Shown in pieces: positions 7,616 through 16,820 of a DNA stretch of 64,000 bases (its first letter is position 1; each line of letters starts with the position of its first letter). This DNA comes from CAYRYU01 sp964428355 (GTDB lineage Bacteria > Muiribacteriota > Ozemobacteria > Ozemobacterales > Ozemobacteraceae): positions 57,183-121,182 of the forward strand of contig CAYRYU010000009.1 of NCBI GenBank assembly GCA_964428355.1. Reading direction: 5' to 3'. The translations under genes and the position numbers were made by a program. A model generated the notes under the pieces. That model searched no databases and was not told the DNA's origin. It saw nothing but the letters and a program-made list of their open reading frames with translations.

Positions 7616-9333
7616 GCTTGAGCGGACAAATCGTCACCGTTTACGGAAACATGGTGACTGCCGAATTCGACGGGAACATCAGGCAGAATGCGGTCGCCTA
7701 TTGTCATCGTTCCGACGGGGTGAAACTGATGGCCGAGATCATCCGGGTCCGCGGAAACCGCGCCGACATGCAGGTTTACGAGCTGACCAGGGGACTCCGG
7801 GTGGGCGACAAGGTGGAAGTCACCGATTCCCTGCTCTCCCTCGAACTCGGGCCAGGTCTCCTCGGAAAGATATACGACGGCCTCCAGAACCCCCTCCCGC
7901 TCCTTGCCGAGAAGGTAGGGAAGTTCCTCACTCCAGGACACTATTTTCCCGCTCTCGATCGTTCGGTCGACTGGAAGTTCACCCCCATTGCAAAAGCGGG
8001 TGATACCGTTCGCGCCGCAGACAACCTGGGAAAGGTCCCCGAGGGTATCTTCGACCACTTCCTGATGGTTCCTTTCCAGCTGCAAGGGGAATGGAAGGTC
8101 AAGAGCATCGCGGGGCCGGGCACATACAAGGTCGATAGCGAAATCGCCGTCCTCGAAAGAGACGGGGAAACGCACCGGGTCACGATGATAAACCACTGGC
8201 CCGTCCGTCTTCCCCTTGGAATCTATTCGGAAAGATTGCTGCCCGTGCAGCCCCTGATCACGAAACAACGGATCATCGACACCTTTTTCCCGATAATGCT
8301 GGGTGGAAGTTACTGTATCCCCGGCCCCTTCGGCGCGGGAAAGACGGTTCTCCAGCAGATCACCAGCCGTCACGCGGAGATCGACATCGTCATCGTAGCC
8401 GCATGCGGCGAGCGGGCGGGCGAGGTCGTCGAAACCCTCCGGGAGTTTCCGCACCTCACCGACCCCCGCACCGGCAAAGCACTCATGGAGCGGACGATCA
8501 TCATCTGCAACACTTCCAGCATGCCCGTTGCGGCGCGCGAATCGTCCGTGTATACCGCGGTGACACTCGGGGAATACTACCGCCAGAACGGTCTGAACGT
8601 CCTTCTCCTGGCCGATTCGACGTCCCGCTGGGCCCAGGCCCTTCGCGAGATGAGCGGGCGCCTCGAGGAGATCCCGGGGGAAGAGGCCTTCCCGGCATAT
8701 CTGGAAAGCTCGATCGCCCGCTTCTACGAGCGCGGCGGGATCGTCCGCCTCCGGGACGGACGTGTTGCCTCTCTCACAATCGGTGGAACGGTAAGCCCCG
8801 CCGGAGGGAACTTCGAGGAACCGGTTACCCAGGGCACCCTCAAGGTCGTCGGAGCATTCCTTGGACTTTCCTACGCCCGTTCCTATGCCCGCCGATTTCC
8901 CGCAATCGATCCCCTGGAATCATGGTCGAAGTACCGTGGGATCATAGATGCCCAGAAGGTCAGCTGGGCACATTCGTTCCTGAAACGTGGGAAGGGCGTC
9001 TTCGAAATGATGCAGGTCGTCGGCGAGGAGGGCACTTCTATGGAGGACTTCCTCGTCTATCTGAAATCGGAGTTCCTCGACGCGGTTTACCTGCAGCAGA
9101 ACTCCTTCGATGAGGTTGATGCGGCCTGCCCCATCGAGCGCCAGAAGAACCTCTTCGATAAGGTCTGCCAGGTCCTCGACCACGCCTTCAGCGTTACCGA
9201 AAAGGAACAGGCGCGGGACATCTTCTTCACCCTGACCGACCAGTTCAGGAACTGGAACTTCGCAAAACCAGGCAGCCCCGAAATGAAGAACGCCGAGGAA
9301 AAAATCGCCCAATGCCTGGGCAAGGGGAACTGA
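7612..9333 (+). CDS. ntpA: V-type ATPase catalytic subunit A
   Basis: 573 residues, the normal length. It hydrolyses or makes ATP in the A3B3 head. The Walker A loop is GPFGAGKT at residues 238-245. The catalytic-glutamate segment is GERAGEV (E267), where archaeal enzymes usually have GERGNEM. The N-terminal beta-barrel and the family's characteristic inserted bulge domain precede the P-loop; SRWAQALREMSGR follows it. GTG at 7612 overlaps the previous stop, with AGGAGGT at 7596-7602. The GERAGE variant matches what is known for V-ATPases of the E-DUF2764-A-B-D-I-K type. Confidence 0.95.
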   Translation: MSLSGQIVTVYGNMVTAEFDGNIRQNAVAYCHRSDGVKLMAEIIRVRGNRADMQVYELTRGLRVGDKVEVTDSLLSLELGPGLLGKIYDGLQNPLPLLAEKVGKFLTPGHYFPALDRSVDWKFTPIAKAGDTVRAADNLGKVPEGIFDHFLMVPFQLQGEWKVKSIAGPGTYKVDSEIAVLERDGETHRVTMINHWPVRLPLGIYSERLLPVQPLITKQRIIDTFFPIMLGGSYCIPGPFGAGKTVLQQITSRHAEIDIVIVAACGERAGEVVETLREFPHLTDPRTGKALMERTIIICNTSSMPVAARESSVYTAVTLGEYYRQNGLNVLLLADSTSRWAQALREMSGRLEEIPGEEAFPAYLESSIARFYERGGIVRLRDGRVASLTIGGTVSPAGGNFEEPVTQGTLKVVGAFLGLSYARSYARRFPAIDPLESWSKYRGIIDAQKVSWAHSFLKRGKGVFEMMQVVGEEGTSMEDFLVYLKSEFLDAVYLQQNSFDEVDAACPIERQKNLFDKVCQVLDHAFSVTEKEQARDIFFTLTDQFRNWNFAKPGSPEMKNAEEKIAQCLGKGN

Positions 9334-9336
9334 ACC

Positions 9337-10638
9337 ATGCGGAAATATTACACCAAGATCGATCGCATCGCCGGGAACGTCGCCACCCTGCAAGCTTCCG
9401 GAGTCGGCTACGAGGAGTTGGCCGTCGTCGAGGGGAAGTGGGGTTCCTCCCTCGGACAGGTAATCCGGGTTTCGGGGAGCGAGGCTTCCCTCCAGGTTTT
9501 CGCAGGGACGCGGGGCATCTCGACGGGCGACAAGGTAAGCTTCCTGGGCTCATCGATGCGGTTCAGCTTTTCGGAGAATCTGTTCGGCCGAATATTCACC
9601 GGTGGCGGTGAACCACGCGACGGTCGAAGCCCCCTCACCGGAAATCTCGTCGAGGTTGGAGGCCCGTCGGTCAACCCTGCGGTCAGGATCATGCCCCACC
9701 GTATGATCCCGACCAACATTCCGATGATCGATGTATTCAACACCCTGGTCGAAGGACAGAAACTTCCGATATTCTCGATCCCGGGCGAACCATACAACGA
9801 GGTCCTGGCCCGAATCGCGCTCCAGGCAGAGGCCGACGTGATTATTCTGGGTGGGATGGGCCTGAAATACGACGAATACCTGTATTTCAAAAACACCCTT
9901 GAGGCAGGCGGAGCTATGTCCCGCTCGATTCTTTTCATCCATACCGCCTCCGATCCCGTTGTCGAATGTCTTCTCACCCCCGACATCGCCCTCACCGTTG
10001 CCCAGGAATTTGCGGTGCAGGGAAAACGTGTGCTGGTACTCCTTACCGACGTCACGAACTTCGCCAATGCGCTCAAGGAGATCGCGATCACGATGGAGCA
10101 GATCCCCAGCAACCGCGGATATCCCGGGGATCTCTATTCCCAGCTCGCCGCAAGGTACGAGAAAGCGGTCGTTTTCGAGGAGGGTGGATCAATCACCATC
10201 ATGGCGGTGACCACCATGCCCGGAGACGACGTCACACACCCCGTCCCCGACAACACCGGTTACATCACCGAAGGCCAGTTCTACCTCAAAGGCGGATGGA
10301 TCGAGCCTTTCGGATCCCTTTCACGGTTGAAGCAGCTGGTGAACGGAAAGACACGGGATGACCACCGGGCGATCATGGACGGTTGCCTCCAGCTCTACGC
10401 GAAGTGCCGCGAAGCGCGGGAGAAGCGTGCAATGGGTTTCGAGATGTCCCCCTGGGACCTGAAACTCCTGAACTACGGCGGCGAGTTCGAGAAGAAGATC
10501 ATGGACCTGTCGGTCAACATCCCGCTCTCCGGAGCCCTCGATCTCTGCTGGAGGATCCTGGCGACCTTCTTCGAACCTCGGGAAACCGGAATCCGCTCCA
10601 ACCTCTCGGAGAAATTCTGGCCAAAGAGGGTGGATTGA
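9337..10638 (+). CDS. ntpB: V-type ATPase regulatory subunit B
   Basis: 433 residues. It is the non-catalytic partner of subunit A in the A3B3 hexamer. It has the same fold as A but, as expected for B, no Walker A loop: the equivalent stretch reads [13 protein letters not shown] (residues 146-158). [15 protein letters not shown] and the following [18 protein letters not shown] region are conserved among B subunits. It starts three bases after ntpA, with an AAGGGGAAC ribosome site overlapping the end of ntpA. Confidence 0.95.
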   Translation: MRKYYTKIDRIAGNVATLQASGVGYEELAVVEGKWGSSLGQVIRVSGSEASLQVFAGTRGISTGDKVSFLGSSMRFSFSENLFGRIFTGGGEPRDGRSPLTGNLVEVGGPSVNPAVRIMPHRMIPTNIPMIDVFNTLVEGQKLPIFSIPGEPYNEVLARIALQAEADVIILGGMGLKYDEYLYFKNTLEAGGAMSRSILFIHTASDPVVECLLTPDIALTVAQEFAVQGKRVLVLLTDVTNFANALKEIAITMEQIPSNRGYPGDLYSQLAARYEKAVVFEEGGSITIMAVTTMPGDDVTHPVPDNTGYITEGQFYLKGGWIEPFGSLSRLKQLVNGKTRDDHRAIMDGCLQLYAKCREAREKRAMGFEMSPWDLKLLNYGGEFEKKIMDLSVNIPLSGALDLCWRILATFFEPRETGIRSNLSEKFWPKRVD

Positions 10639-10644
10639 CCCGAA

Positions 10645-11271
10645 ATGTCATCCAAGCTCAAGAAAACGCGGCCCGAACTGCTCAAACAGCGAAGGGCGCT
10701 CACCCTCTTCAAGAGGTATCTTCCGACCCTGGTTCTGAAGAAACAGCAGATCCAGATGGAGATCCTGAAAGTCAGGACCGAGCGCGGCCGCCTTCTCGAG
10801 GAGATGAAGAAGCGCATTTCCAAGGTGGAGCGATGGGTTCCCCTGTTCAGCGAAATGATTCCCGGCCCGGTGACCGAGCTGGTGCGTGTGCGGTCGATAC
10901 AACGGGGAGAGAAGAACGTCGCCGGGATCGTCCTGCCGACGGTCAAGGACGTTTCCTACGAAGTGAAGCCGTACAGCCGGTATTTCACGCCCCCATGGAC
11001 CGACCTCGCCGTCGATTTCGTCAAGGCCCTCCTGGAACTTCGTGAACGCACGCGCATTCTGACCGAGCAAGAGCGCCTGCTCCAGGCGGAACTCCGGAAA
11101 GTTACACAGCGGGTGAACCTTTTCGAGAAGGTGATGATTCCGCGAACGGTCGAGAACACACGCCTCATCCGGATCCATCTGGGTGAAGAACAGGTGGCCG
11201 GTGTCGGGCGCGCCAAGATTGCCAAATCCAAGACGGTCGAATCCCCCGCGGGGATGGAGGTCCAGTCGTGA
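10645..11271 (+). CDS. ntpD: V-type ATPase subunit D (central stalk)
   Basis: 208 residues, typical for subunit D, the coiled-coil axle that turns inside the A3B3 head. Two long helices bracket the protein: residues 1-65 (KKTRPELLKQRRALTLFKR, the family's N-terminal signature) and about 125-175 (RTRILTEQERLLQAELRKVT). The central globular part is the hairpin domain. In other V-ATPases D works with subunit F, which is not encoded here. It overlaps ntpI by a GTGA junction. Confidence 0.92.
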   Translation: MSSKLKKTRPELLKQRRALTLFKRYLPTLVLKKQQIQMEILKVRTERGRLLEEMKKRISKVERWVPLFSEMIPGPVTELVRVRSIQRGEKNVAGIVLPTVKDVSYEVKPYSRYFTPPWTDLAVDFVKALLELRERTRILTEQERLLQAELRKVTQRVNLFEKVMIPRTVENTRLIRIHLGEEQVAGVGRAKIAKSKTVESPAGMEVQS

Positions 11272-13019
11272 TCAACCCGATGAAAAGGCTCCTTCTGGCA
11301 GGCCGGGAATTCGAGCGCGAAAAGATTCTGTCCATCCTCCAGGAAGTCGGAGTGATCCATGTCGAACCGATCGATCCCGCCGGGATTCGCGTTCCCCCTG
11401 ACCTGATCGAGGAAATCTCCCAAGCCACGAAAGCCCTGGAAATCCTCGCCGGATTCGTTCCCGCTGAAGGGACCATCGATCCTCCGGGAACACCGTCCCG
11501 CCTGGTCGATGAAGTCTGCGTGAAGAGCCAGCTCCTCGCCAAGCTCCAAACCGACCGATCGGAACTCGAGAGACAGAGGACGGGAGCTGCCCCCTGGGGG
11601 CGGATCGACGCCAAGGACCTCGATGAACTGCGGAAGAACGGGCTTTTCGTTGAGTTCCTACTGGCCCCCAGAGGCTTCGAGGACAAGGTGACCGCGGATT
11701 TGGCCGAACCCATCGCAGAGATCGACGGAGTTTTCCATATCCTGGCGGTTTCCCGTGCTCCGATAGCGTCAGATCCAGTGATCACGAGGTTTCCCCAACC
11801 TCCTCACGATGTTTTCCAGATCGATTCAGCTCTTTCCGATCTGACCAAAGAGGAAAAAGAGCTGCGAGAAACCCTTTCCGCACTTTCCCGGCGATCGGAT
11901 TCTATCCGGTCCCATCTTTCAGAATTGCTTGAAAGGAAGCGTTGGAGCGAGGTCGAGACCAGCCTGGGAGCTGAGGGGCCTGCCTTCCTGATGCGGGGGT
12001 GGATTCCCTCCCAATCAGTCCACGCGCTCGAGAATGGGCTTTCCACCTCCGGAGTCGTGATCGGCATGGACCTCGCGGACCCTGATGAGGGGGAGGCCCC
12101 CCCCACCCTTTTCGATAACCCGGTGTGGTGCAAGCCGATCGAACCCCTGTTCACGTTTCTCGGAATCATCCCCGGTTACCGTGAAGCGGATATCAGCATC
12201 TTCTTCCTTCCTTTTCTGACCCTGTTTTCCGCCATGCTCATCGGAGACGGTGGGTACGGGATCGTGGGCCTCGTCGGGCTTGCACTCGCCTACAAACCGC
12301 TCGTCTCGCGTGGAGCGCCCGGGGGCCTTCTTCAGCTTTTCATGATCATTTTCGGAGCTTCGATCTTCTACGGGCTGTTGACCAACAGCTGGTTCGGGGC
12401 ACCGCTCATCCCCCTCCTGTCTTTCGACGCGGGAAGTCCCGCAGGAATGGAGTTCCTCAAGAAGCTGTGTTTCTTCATCGGTGCCATCCACCTCTCGATC
12501 GCCCACGCATGGAAGATCCGGCGGAATCCGATCACTCTCGCCACAGCAGGCGAAGCGGGTTGGTTGATGTTCATCTGGGCGATGTTCGGGCTTCTCCAGG
12601 TTCTCGTTCTCGGGGCACCCACCCCGGGCTGGATGATCCCGCTTTTCGTTGTTTCGTTGTTCCTGGTCCTGTTCTTCACCGCCCCATCCACTAATATCTT
12701 GTCCATGGTCGGCCAGGGGCTGGGGGCAATCGCCCTCAACGCGGCGGGTTTCCTCTCCGACATCATCAGCTACATCCGTCTTTGGGCGGTTGGAATGGCC
12801 GGAGGAATACTTGCGGCCAGTTTCAATTCACTTGCAAAGCCTCTTCCTTTTGTAGCGATGCTGGTGGTGCTCGTCCTCGCTCACCTCATGAACCTTGCCC
12901 TGTGCGTGGTCGCGATCTTCGCGCATGGAGTAAGGTTGAACCTGCTCGAGTTCTCCAACCATCTAGGCATGGAGTGGTCAGGCAAAGAGTACAAGCCGTT
13001 CAGGAAGGAGCGGCAATGA
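11268..13019 (+). CDS. ntpI: V-type ATPase membrane subunit I (a-type stator)
   Basis: 583 residues. About 300 N-terminal cytosolic residues, including a coiled-coil stretch near 190-230, are followed by seven or eight membrane helices from about residue 300. The ion half-channel arginine is in SYIRLWAVG (R504), matching the essential arginine of the family. GDGGYGIVG, in the first membrane hairpin, is also conserved. It anchors the peripheral stalk and, with the ntpK ring, moves ions across the cytoplasmic membrane. It is somewhat shorter than typical archaeal I subunits, as usual for this bacterial group. Start GTG overlaps ntpD; GGAGGT lies upstream. Confidence 0.93.
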   Translation: MINPMKRLLLAGREFEREKILSILQEVGVIHVEPIDPAGIRVPPDLIEEISQATKALEILAGFVPAEGTIDPPGTPSRLVDEVCVKSQLLAKLQTDRSELERQRTGAAPWGRIDAKDLDELRKNGLFVEFLLAPRGFEDKVTADLAEPIAEIDGVFHILAVSRAPIASDPVITRFPQPPHDVFQIDSALSDLTKEEKELRETLSALSRRSDSIRSHLSELLERKRWSEVETSLGAEGPAFLMRGWIPSQSVHALENGLSTSGVVIGMDLADPDEGEAPPTLFDNPVWCKPIEPLFTFLGIIPGYREADISIFFLPFLTLFSAMLIGDGGYGIVGLVGLALAYKPLVSRGAPGGLLQLFMIIFGASIFYGLLTNSWFGAPLIPLLSFDAGSPAGMEFLKKLCFFIGAIHLSIAHAWKIRRNPITLATAGEAGWLMFIWAMFGLLQVLVLGAPTPGWMIPLFVVSLFLVLFFTAPSTNILSMVGQGLGAIALNAAGFLSDIISYIRLWAVGMAGGILAASFNSLAKPLPFVAMLVVLVLAHLMNLALCVVAIFAHGVRLNLLEFSNHLGMEWSGKEYKPFRKERQ

Positions 13020-13076
13020 AAATGTTCCAATCTGTCACATCGTATTTCCAATTTCCCATCAGAAGGAGTTGAACTC

Positions 13077-13562
13077 ATGTTGGAAGTCATCGGAAAGCTT
13101 TCCTCGGGTCTTGTTCTGGGTATGGGGGCGCTCGGAAGCGCTCTCGGAATCGTCGCAGCCGGGACAGCTGCGGCGGGGGCTTGGGCGAATGAAGGGAAAG
13201 CGGGGAAGAACCTTTCCTTCACCTACGTTCTTTGTATCGCAGCCCCCATCAGCCAAACCCTTTATGCAATGATCCTCATGAACTCGATGCTGGGAAAAGC
13301 GCCGACGCCGGCCAACACCTTCCTGCTTCTCGGGGTGGCAATCGGATGCGGGATGGCGGAGCTTTTCTCCGCGTGGTATCAGGGAGTCATCGGAGCAGCG
13401 GGAGTCCGTTGTCTCAACGAGAACGGCGGAAAGGGCTTCGGGATGATCCTCATCGCCCTGGGAATCATCGAAACCGTCGGGATCTTCGGAATGGTTTTCG
13501 GCCTCCAGGCTCTCGGAAGCGCGGAAGTCCTTCAGGCTGTCGCCACCGGCGCCGGGAGCTGA
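13077..13562 (+). CDS. ntpK: V-type ATPase rotor subunit K with Na+-site residues
   Basis: 161 residues, four membrane helices (a duplicated c-type hairpin). Only one carboxylate is in a membrane position: E132 in helix 4 (GIIETVGIFG). Compared with Enterococcus hirae NtpK, whose Na+ ligands are T64, Q65, Q110 and E139 (plus a leucine carbonyl) with Y68 nearby, this protein has S59, Q60, Q102, E132 and Y63 in the same contexts (PISQTLY and YQGVIGAAG). This suggests Na+ coupling rather than H+. AAGGAG precedes the ATG. It is the last gene of the operon and is followed by a terminator. Confidence 0.93.
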   Translation: MLEVIGKLSSGLVLGMGALGSALGIVAAGTAAAGAWANEGKAGKNLSFTYVLCIAAPISQTLYAMILMNSMLGKAPTPANTFLLLGVAIGCGMAELFSAWYQGVIGAAGVRCLNENGGKGFGMILIALGIIETVGIFGMVFGLQALGSAEVLQAVATGAGS

Positions 13563-13593
13563 CGTTTCCCGTCTCCCTCGAACAGGTCCATCA

Positions 13594-13630
13594 CCGTGGG
13601 AAGCCATCGGTTTCCCGCGGTTTTCTTTTT
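13594..13630 (+). terminator. Rho-independent terminator of the V-ATPase operon
   Basis: CCGTGGGAA at 13594-13602 pairs with TTCCCGCGG at 13612-13620 (one G-T pair), followed at once by TTTTCTTTTT. It lies 30 bases after the ntpK stop. Confidence 0.8.
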
Positions 13631-13651
13631 CCAGCCTGAAGGGACCGGGTG

Positions 13652-13660
13652 TGATATACT
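13652..13660 (+). promoter_or_regulatory. Extended -10 promoter of glmM
   Basis: TGATATACT: TG, one base, then TATACT (13655-13660). No good -35 box is visible at the right distance, which extended -10 promoters tolerate. The leader to the ATG at 13702 is about 35 nt. Confidence 0.5.
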
Positions 13661-13701
13661 TGAGCCGGATCCAGTTACCCGTTTCGTATGGAGGATGAAG
13701 G

Positions 13702-15051
13702 ATGGCTCGATTTTTCGGAACCGACGGCATCAGGGGCGTCGCAAACGCTTATCCGCTCACGGGGGAGATGGCGTTCAAGATTGCCCAGGTCGCAACCAAG
13801 CACCTGTTGTTGAACCACAAAAAAAACAACCGACCCGTTTTTATCGGGAAGGATACGCGACGATCGGGGGATTTCCTCGAACATGCCGTGGCCGCCGGAG
13901 TTGCATCGATGGGAGCTCACGCCAAACTCCTTGGGGTGGTCCCGACGCCGGCAGTGGCGTTCATAACCAAGGAACTCCAGGGCATGGGAGGGATCATGAT
14001 CAGCGCCTCCCATAACCCTTTTCAGGACAACGGGATCAAGATCTTCGGAGCGGACGGTTTCAAGGTCCTCGATTCAATCGAGGACGCCATCGAAAACGAC
14101 CTTGTGAACACGGGCACCCAGAAACTCCCCGGGGGGGCTGAAATCGGCACCATTTCTTCCGAGTCAACTGCGATCACCTTCTGGTTCAGCCATCTGGCGA
14201 AACTTCTGGGGGACAACCCATCCCCGAGGCGATTGAAGATCGCCCTCGACTGCGCCAACGGGGCTCTCGCTCCGTGGGCCCCCAAATTCTTCTCGGATCT
14301 CGGGTTCAGTGTCGATGCCATCGGGATCAACCCTACGGGGGTGAACATCAATGAAAAATGCGGTTCGACAAACCTTTCCGAGATAATCAAGGTGATCTCG
14401 CGAGAGCATTTCGACATGGGATTTGCCTTCGACGGGGACGCGGACCGGGTTATTGCCCTGACCTCGCAGGGTGACATCGTCGACGGGGATTTCATCCTCG
14501 CCATTGCCGCAAAATACCTCAAACAGCAGGAGCGGTTGGCCGGGAATTCGATGGTTACCACGGTCATGAGCAACCTCGGGCTCGACATTGCCATGAAAAG
14601 CCTCGATATCAAGGTTCTCAAGACCCGGGTGGGAGACAAATTCGTCCTCGAGGAGATGAAGAAGACCAACACCGTGATCGGTGGGGAACAATCCGGCCAC
14701 ATCATCTTCTCCGACTATGCCACCACCGGTGACGGGCTCCTCACGGCATGTTTCCTGTTGAAGATCATGCGTGACAGCGGAACAAGCCTCAAGGAACTCG
14801 CGGAAGTCATGAACAAGCTCCCACAGATTCTGGTCAACATCAGGGTGAAGAACAAGAATTTCGAGGGGGTCCCCCAGATCCAGGATGAAATCCGCCATTC
14901 CGAGAAGAAGCTCTCAGGGCGGGGAAGAATCCTCGTCCGTCCCTCGGGAACGGAAAACCTCGTACGGGTCATGGCCGAAGGACCCGACGAGAGGGAAATC
15001 AAGAACCTCGTGGACGGTATCGCGAAGATCATCTCATCCTACCTTTGCTGA
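13702..15051 (+). CDS. glmM: Phosphoglucosamine mutase
   Basis: 449 residues, standard length. It converts glucosamine-6-phosphate to glucosamine-1-phosphate, the step before UDP-GlcNAc for peptidoglycan and lipid A. The start FFGTDGIRGVAN is the family signature. SASHNP (residues 101-106) carries the phosphorylated catalytic serine S103. DGDADR in the middle holds the Mg2+ aspartates. The C-terminal phosphate-binding loop is RPSGTEN. A strong ribosome site (GGAGGATGAAGG) precedes the ATG. The lipoprotein gene begins only 17 bases after its stop, so read-through into the envelope cluster is likely. Confidence 0.95.
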   Translation: MARFFGTDGIRGVANAYPLTGEMAFKIAQVATKHLLLNHKKNNRPVFIGKDTRRSGDFLEHAVAAGVASMGAHAKLLGVVPTPAVAFITKELQGMGGIMISASHNPFQDNGIKIFGADGFKVLDSIEDAIENDLVNTGTQKLPGGAEIGTISSESTAITFWFSHLAKLLGDNPSPRRLKIALDCANGALAPWAPKFFSDLGFSVDAIGINPTGVNINEKCGSTNLSEIIKVISREHFDMGFAFDGDADRVIALTSQGDIVDGDFILAIAAKYLKQQERLAGNSMVTTVMSNLGLDIAMKSLDIKVLKTRVGDKFVLEEMKKTNTVIGGEQSGHIIFSDYATTGDGLLTACFLLKIMRDSGTSLKELAEVMNKLPQILVNIRVKNKNFEGVPQIQDEIRHSEKKLSGRGRILVRPSGTENLVRVMAEGPDEREIKNLVDGIAKIISSYLC

Positions 15052-15067
15052 TCCCGGGAGGAAGGTT

Positions 15068-15673
15068 ATGCGTCCTCTGACCTTCACGGTTCTTCTCCTG
15101 GGGTTCGTTTCTTTGCTGATCGGGGGCTGCAACTGTAAGCTTAGTTCTCCCCCCGGCTCGGACGAATCTTCCCTTCCTTCAAAAGTGGGAGTTCCGGCAA
15201 ACGGCAACGGCTCGGCCAACGGCGGCAAAGCTTCGGGAACCTTCTCGTTCCAACCAGTTCCCCCGGACCAATCGGCCAGCGAAGCCGCGATAGCCGCCCG
15301 GGCTGCGATTTCGAACCTTTCCCGCCTTTCAAATGCCCAGAAGAGCGATTATGAAAGAAGACTCAACCAGGGTGTTTCCCTTCTCCAAAGCCAGGATTAC
15401 GGAAAGGCGATCCTTCTTTTCACTGAAATCCTCAAGGACTATCCCGGCACGGAGGAAGCAAGCGTCGCCGAGTTCTGCATCGCCCAGATACATTTCCGAA
15501 ACAAGAACAACAACATGGCCCTGGAGACCTTCAAGAAGATTCTCGAGGCCTATCCCAACACCCCGGCGGCGGAGCGGGCACAGGAAGGGATCGATTACCT
15601 TACCAACTTCGAAAAGTATGAGAAGGAGTATGTCTCCCCCGAAGTCGACGATCGGAAGCGGCGGGGGCGGTGA
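15068..15673 (+). CDS. TPR lipoprotein
   Basis: 201 residues from ATG 15068, which has an ideal ribosome site (GGGAGGAAGG) and begins a lipoprotein signal: hydrophobic run, then I-G-G-C with the lipidated cysteine at residue 21. A low-complexity Gly/Ser/Asn linker follows to about residue 60. The C-terminal half (about 95-190) contains two or three tetratricopeptide-like helical pairs, with DYGKAILLFTEILKDYPG and MALETFKKILEAYPN, similar to the TPR part of CpoB/YbgF or BamD-like proteins. It stands directly before the pseudopilin genes, so a scaffold role for that envelope machine is a fair guess. The frame is also open upstream inside glmM, but no start there has a ribosome site. Confidence 0.8.
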   Translation: MRPLTFTVLLLGFVSLLIGGCNCKLSSPPGSDESSLPSKVGVPANGNGSANGGKASGTFSFQPVPPDQSASEAAIAARAAISNLSRLSNAQKSDYERRLNQGVSLLQSQDYGKAILLFTEILKDYPGTEEASVAEFCIAQIHFRNKNNNMALETFKKILEAYPNTPAAERAQEGIDYLTNFEKYEKEYVSPEVDDRKRRGR

Positions 15674-15710
15674 AGAGCCCATTCCAGCGTCCTTTTGCGA
15701 GGAAAGAGAA

Positions 15711-16184
15711 ATGAGAGTGTTCGGAAAACGTGGATTCACGCTCGTCGAGGTCATGATTGCGGTCCTGATCATTTCGGCCGGAGTGATTCCCGTGGTCGCA
15801 CTTTTCCTTTCCGGAACCCGTACCGTCGAGAAAGGGGGTCTGGTCCTCCAGGCCACGATCACGGCCCAGAACATCCTCGACCGGGCAAAGAGCGACTCCT
15901 TCCTCTGGGACCACATTCCAGGAACCTTCGATTTTCCAAACAAGGATCTTCCCGATTTCAGGATTCCAGACTTTTTCGCCGAGAAGTACAAGGCGTCGGG
16001 AACGCTCCTGATCGAGTTTGCTCCCGAGCATACGGTTCTCGGCTCGGGTGAACCCGAGACGAACCTGATCCAGCTCTCCGTCCTGATCAACTGGATCGAG
16101 AACAAGAGGCCCCGCCAGCTGAGGCTGATCACCTATCGCGGAAACACGAACAGTTTCAACATCAAGACCTCGACCCGCTTTTGA
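15711..16184 (+). CDS. Type II/IV pseudopilin, GspI-like
   Basis: 157 residues. It opens with a type III (prepilin) signal: KRG, cleavage after G8, then FTLVEVMIAVLIISAGVIP with the conserved Glu at +5 (E13) and a hydrophobic helix. FTLVEV-x-IA and the short length are typical of GspI/PilV-type minor pseudopilins. GAGGAAAGAG sits just before the ATG. It is the first of three consecutive pseudopilin genes whose order and features resemble gspI-gspJ-gspK, the proteins that form the tip of the type II secretion pseudopilus. The secretion ATPase and prepilin peptidase are not in the window. Confidence 0.85.
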   Translation: MRVFGKRGFTLVEVMIAVLIISAGVIPVVALFLSGTRTVEKGGLVLQATITAQNILDRAKSDSFLWDHIPGTFDFPNKDLPDFRIPDFFAEKYKASGTLLIEFAPEHTVLGSGEPETNLIQLSVLINWIENKRPRQLRLITYRGNTNSFNIKTSTRF

Positions 16185-16195
16185 GGTGGAATGAG

Positions 16196-16816
16196 ATGAC
16201 CATCGGACGAAAAGGATTCACCCTGATCGAACTTTCGATTTCCGCCATCATCGTTGCCTTGATGGCGTTCGTCATCATCTTCGTCTACCGGAGCAACCTC
16301 ATCTCCTGGAAATGGGGGACGAAGCACATCGATTTCAACCAGAAGATCCAGCTGACCTCGAAGCAGATCTTCTCCGACATAAAAAAGATCAATCCCATCG
16401 TCTTCAAGGATTCCGCCGACAATTTCTGGTTCCAGGGAGAAAGGATCGGAGACCTCTTCCCCAACCTGGTCCAGATAATCGACCGTGACAAAAACCCCGA
16501 CAACGGAGGCGAGGAGCTGGTTTTCTACCATACCTCCTTCCTCGGCCTTGAGGAGGAGAACTTCATCCGCATCTTCCTCGAGAAGGATGAGCTCGTTCGT
16601 GAGAGTACCGATCGCAACGGGGTCAAGAAACGGAAGGTCGTTGCGGAGAAGATCAGCAATCTGCATTTCCTGGCCAATCCGAGGGACATCTTCGAAGTCG
16701 TGACGAAGATGACGATCGAGGATGACCAGACCTCGGGGCTGAAGGAGGAACTGAACTTCGCCGTTCACCTGGATACCGACCTCGTCTGCGTGAAATTCAT
16801 CCGGCCCGAGAGTTGA
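16196..16816 (+). CDS. Type II/IV pseudopilin, GspJ-like
   Basis: 206 residues from ATG 16196, with GAGGTGGA five bases upstream. Prepilin signal RKG, cleavage after G7, then FTLIELSISAIIVAL with E12 at +5. A soluble beta-rich domain follows. Its length and position after a GspI-like gene match GspJ/PilW-type minor pseudopilins. It is 11 bases from the preceding stop and four bases from the next gene, so the three pseudopilins are clearly one unit. Confidence 0.85.
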   Translation: MTIGRKGFTLIELSISAIIVALMAFVIIFVYRSNLISWKWGTKHIDFNQKIQLTSKQIFSDIKKINPIVFKDSADNFWFQGERIGDLFPNLVQIIDRDKNPDNGGEELVFYHTSFLGLEEENFIRIFLEKDELVRESTDRNGVKKRKVVAEKISNLHFLANPRDIFEVVTKMTIEDDQTSGLKEELNFAVHLDTDLVCVKFIRPES

Positions 16817-16820
16817 ACAT

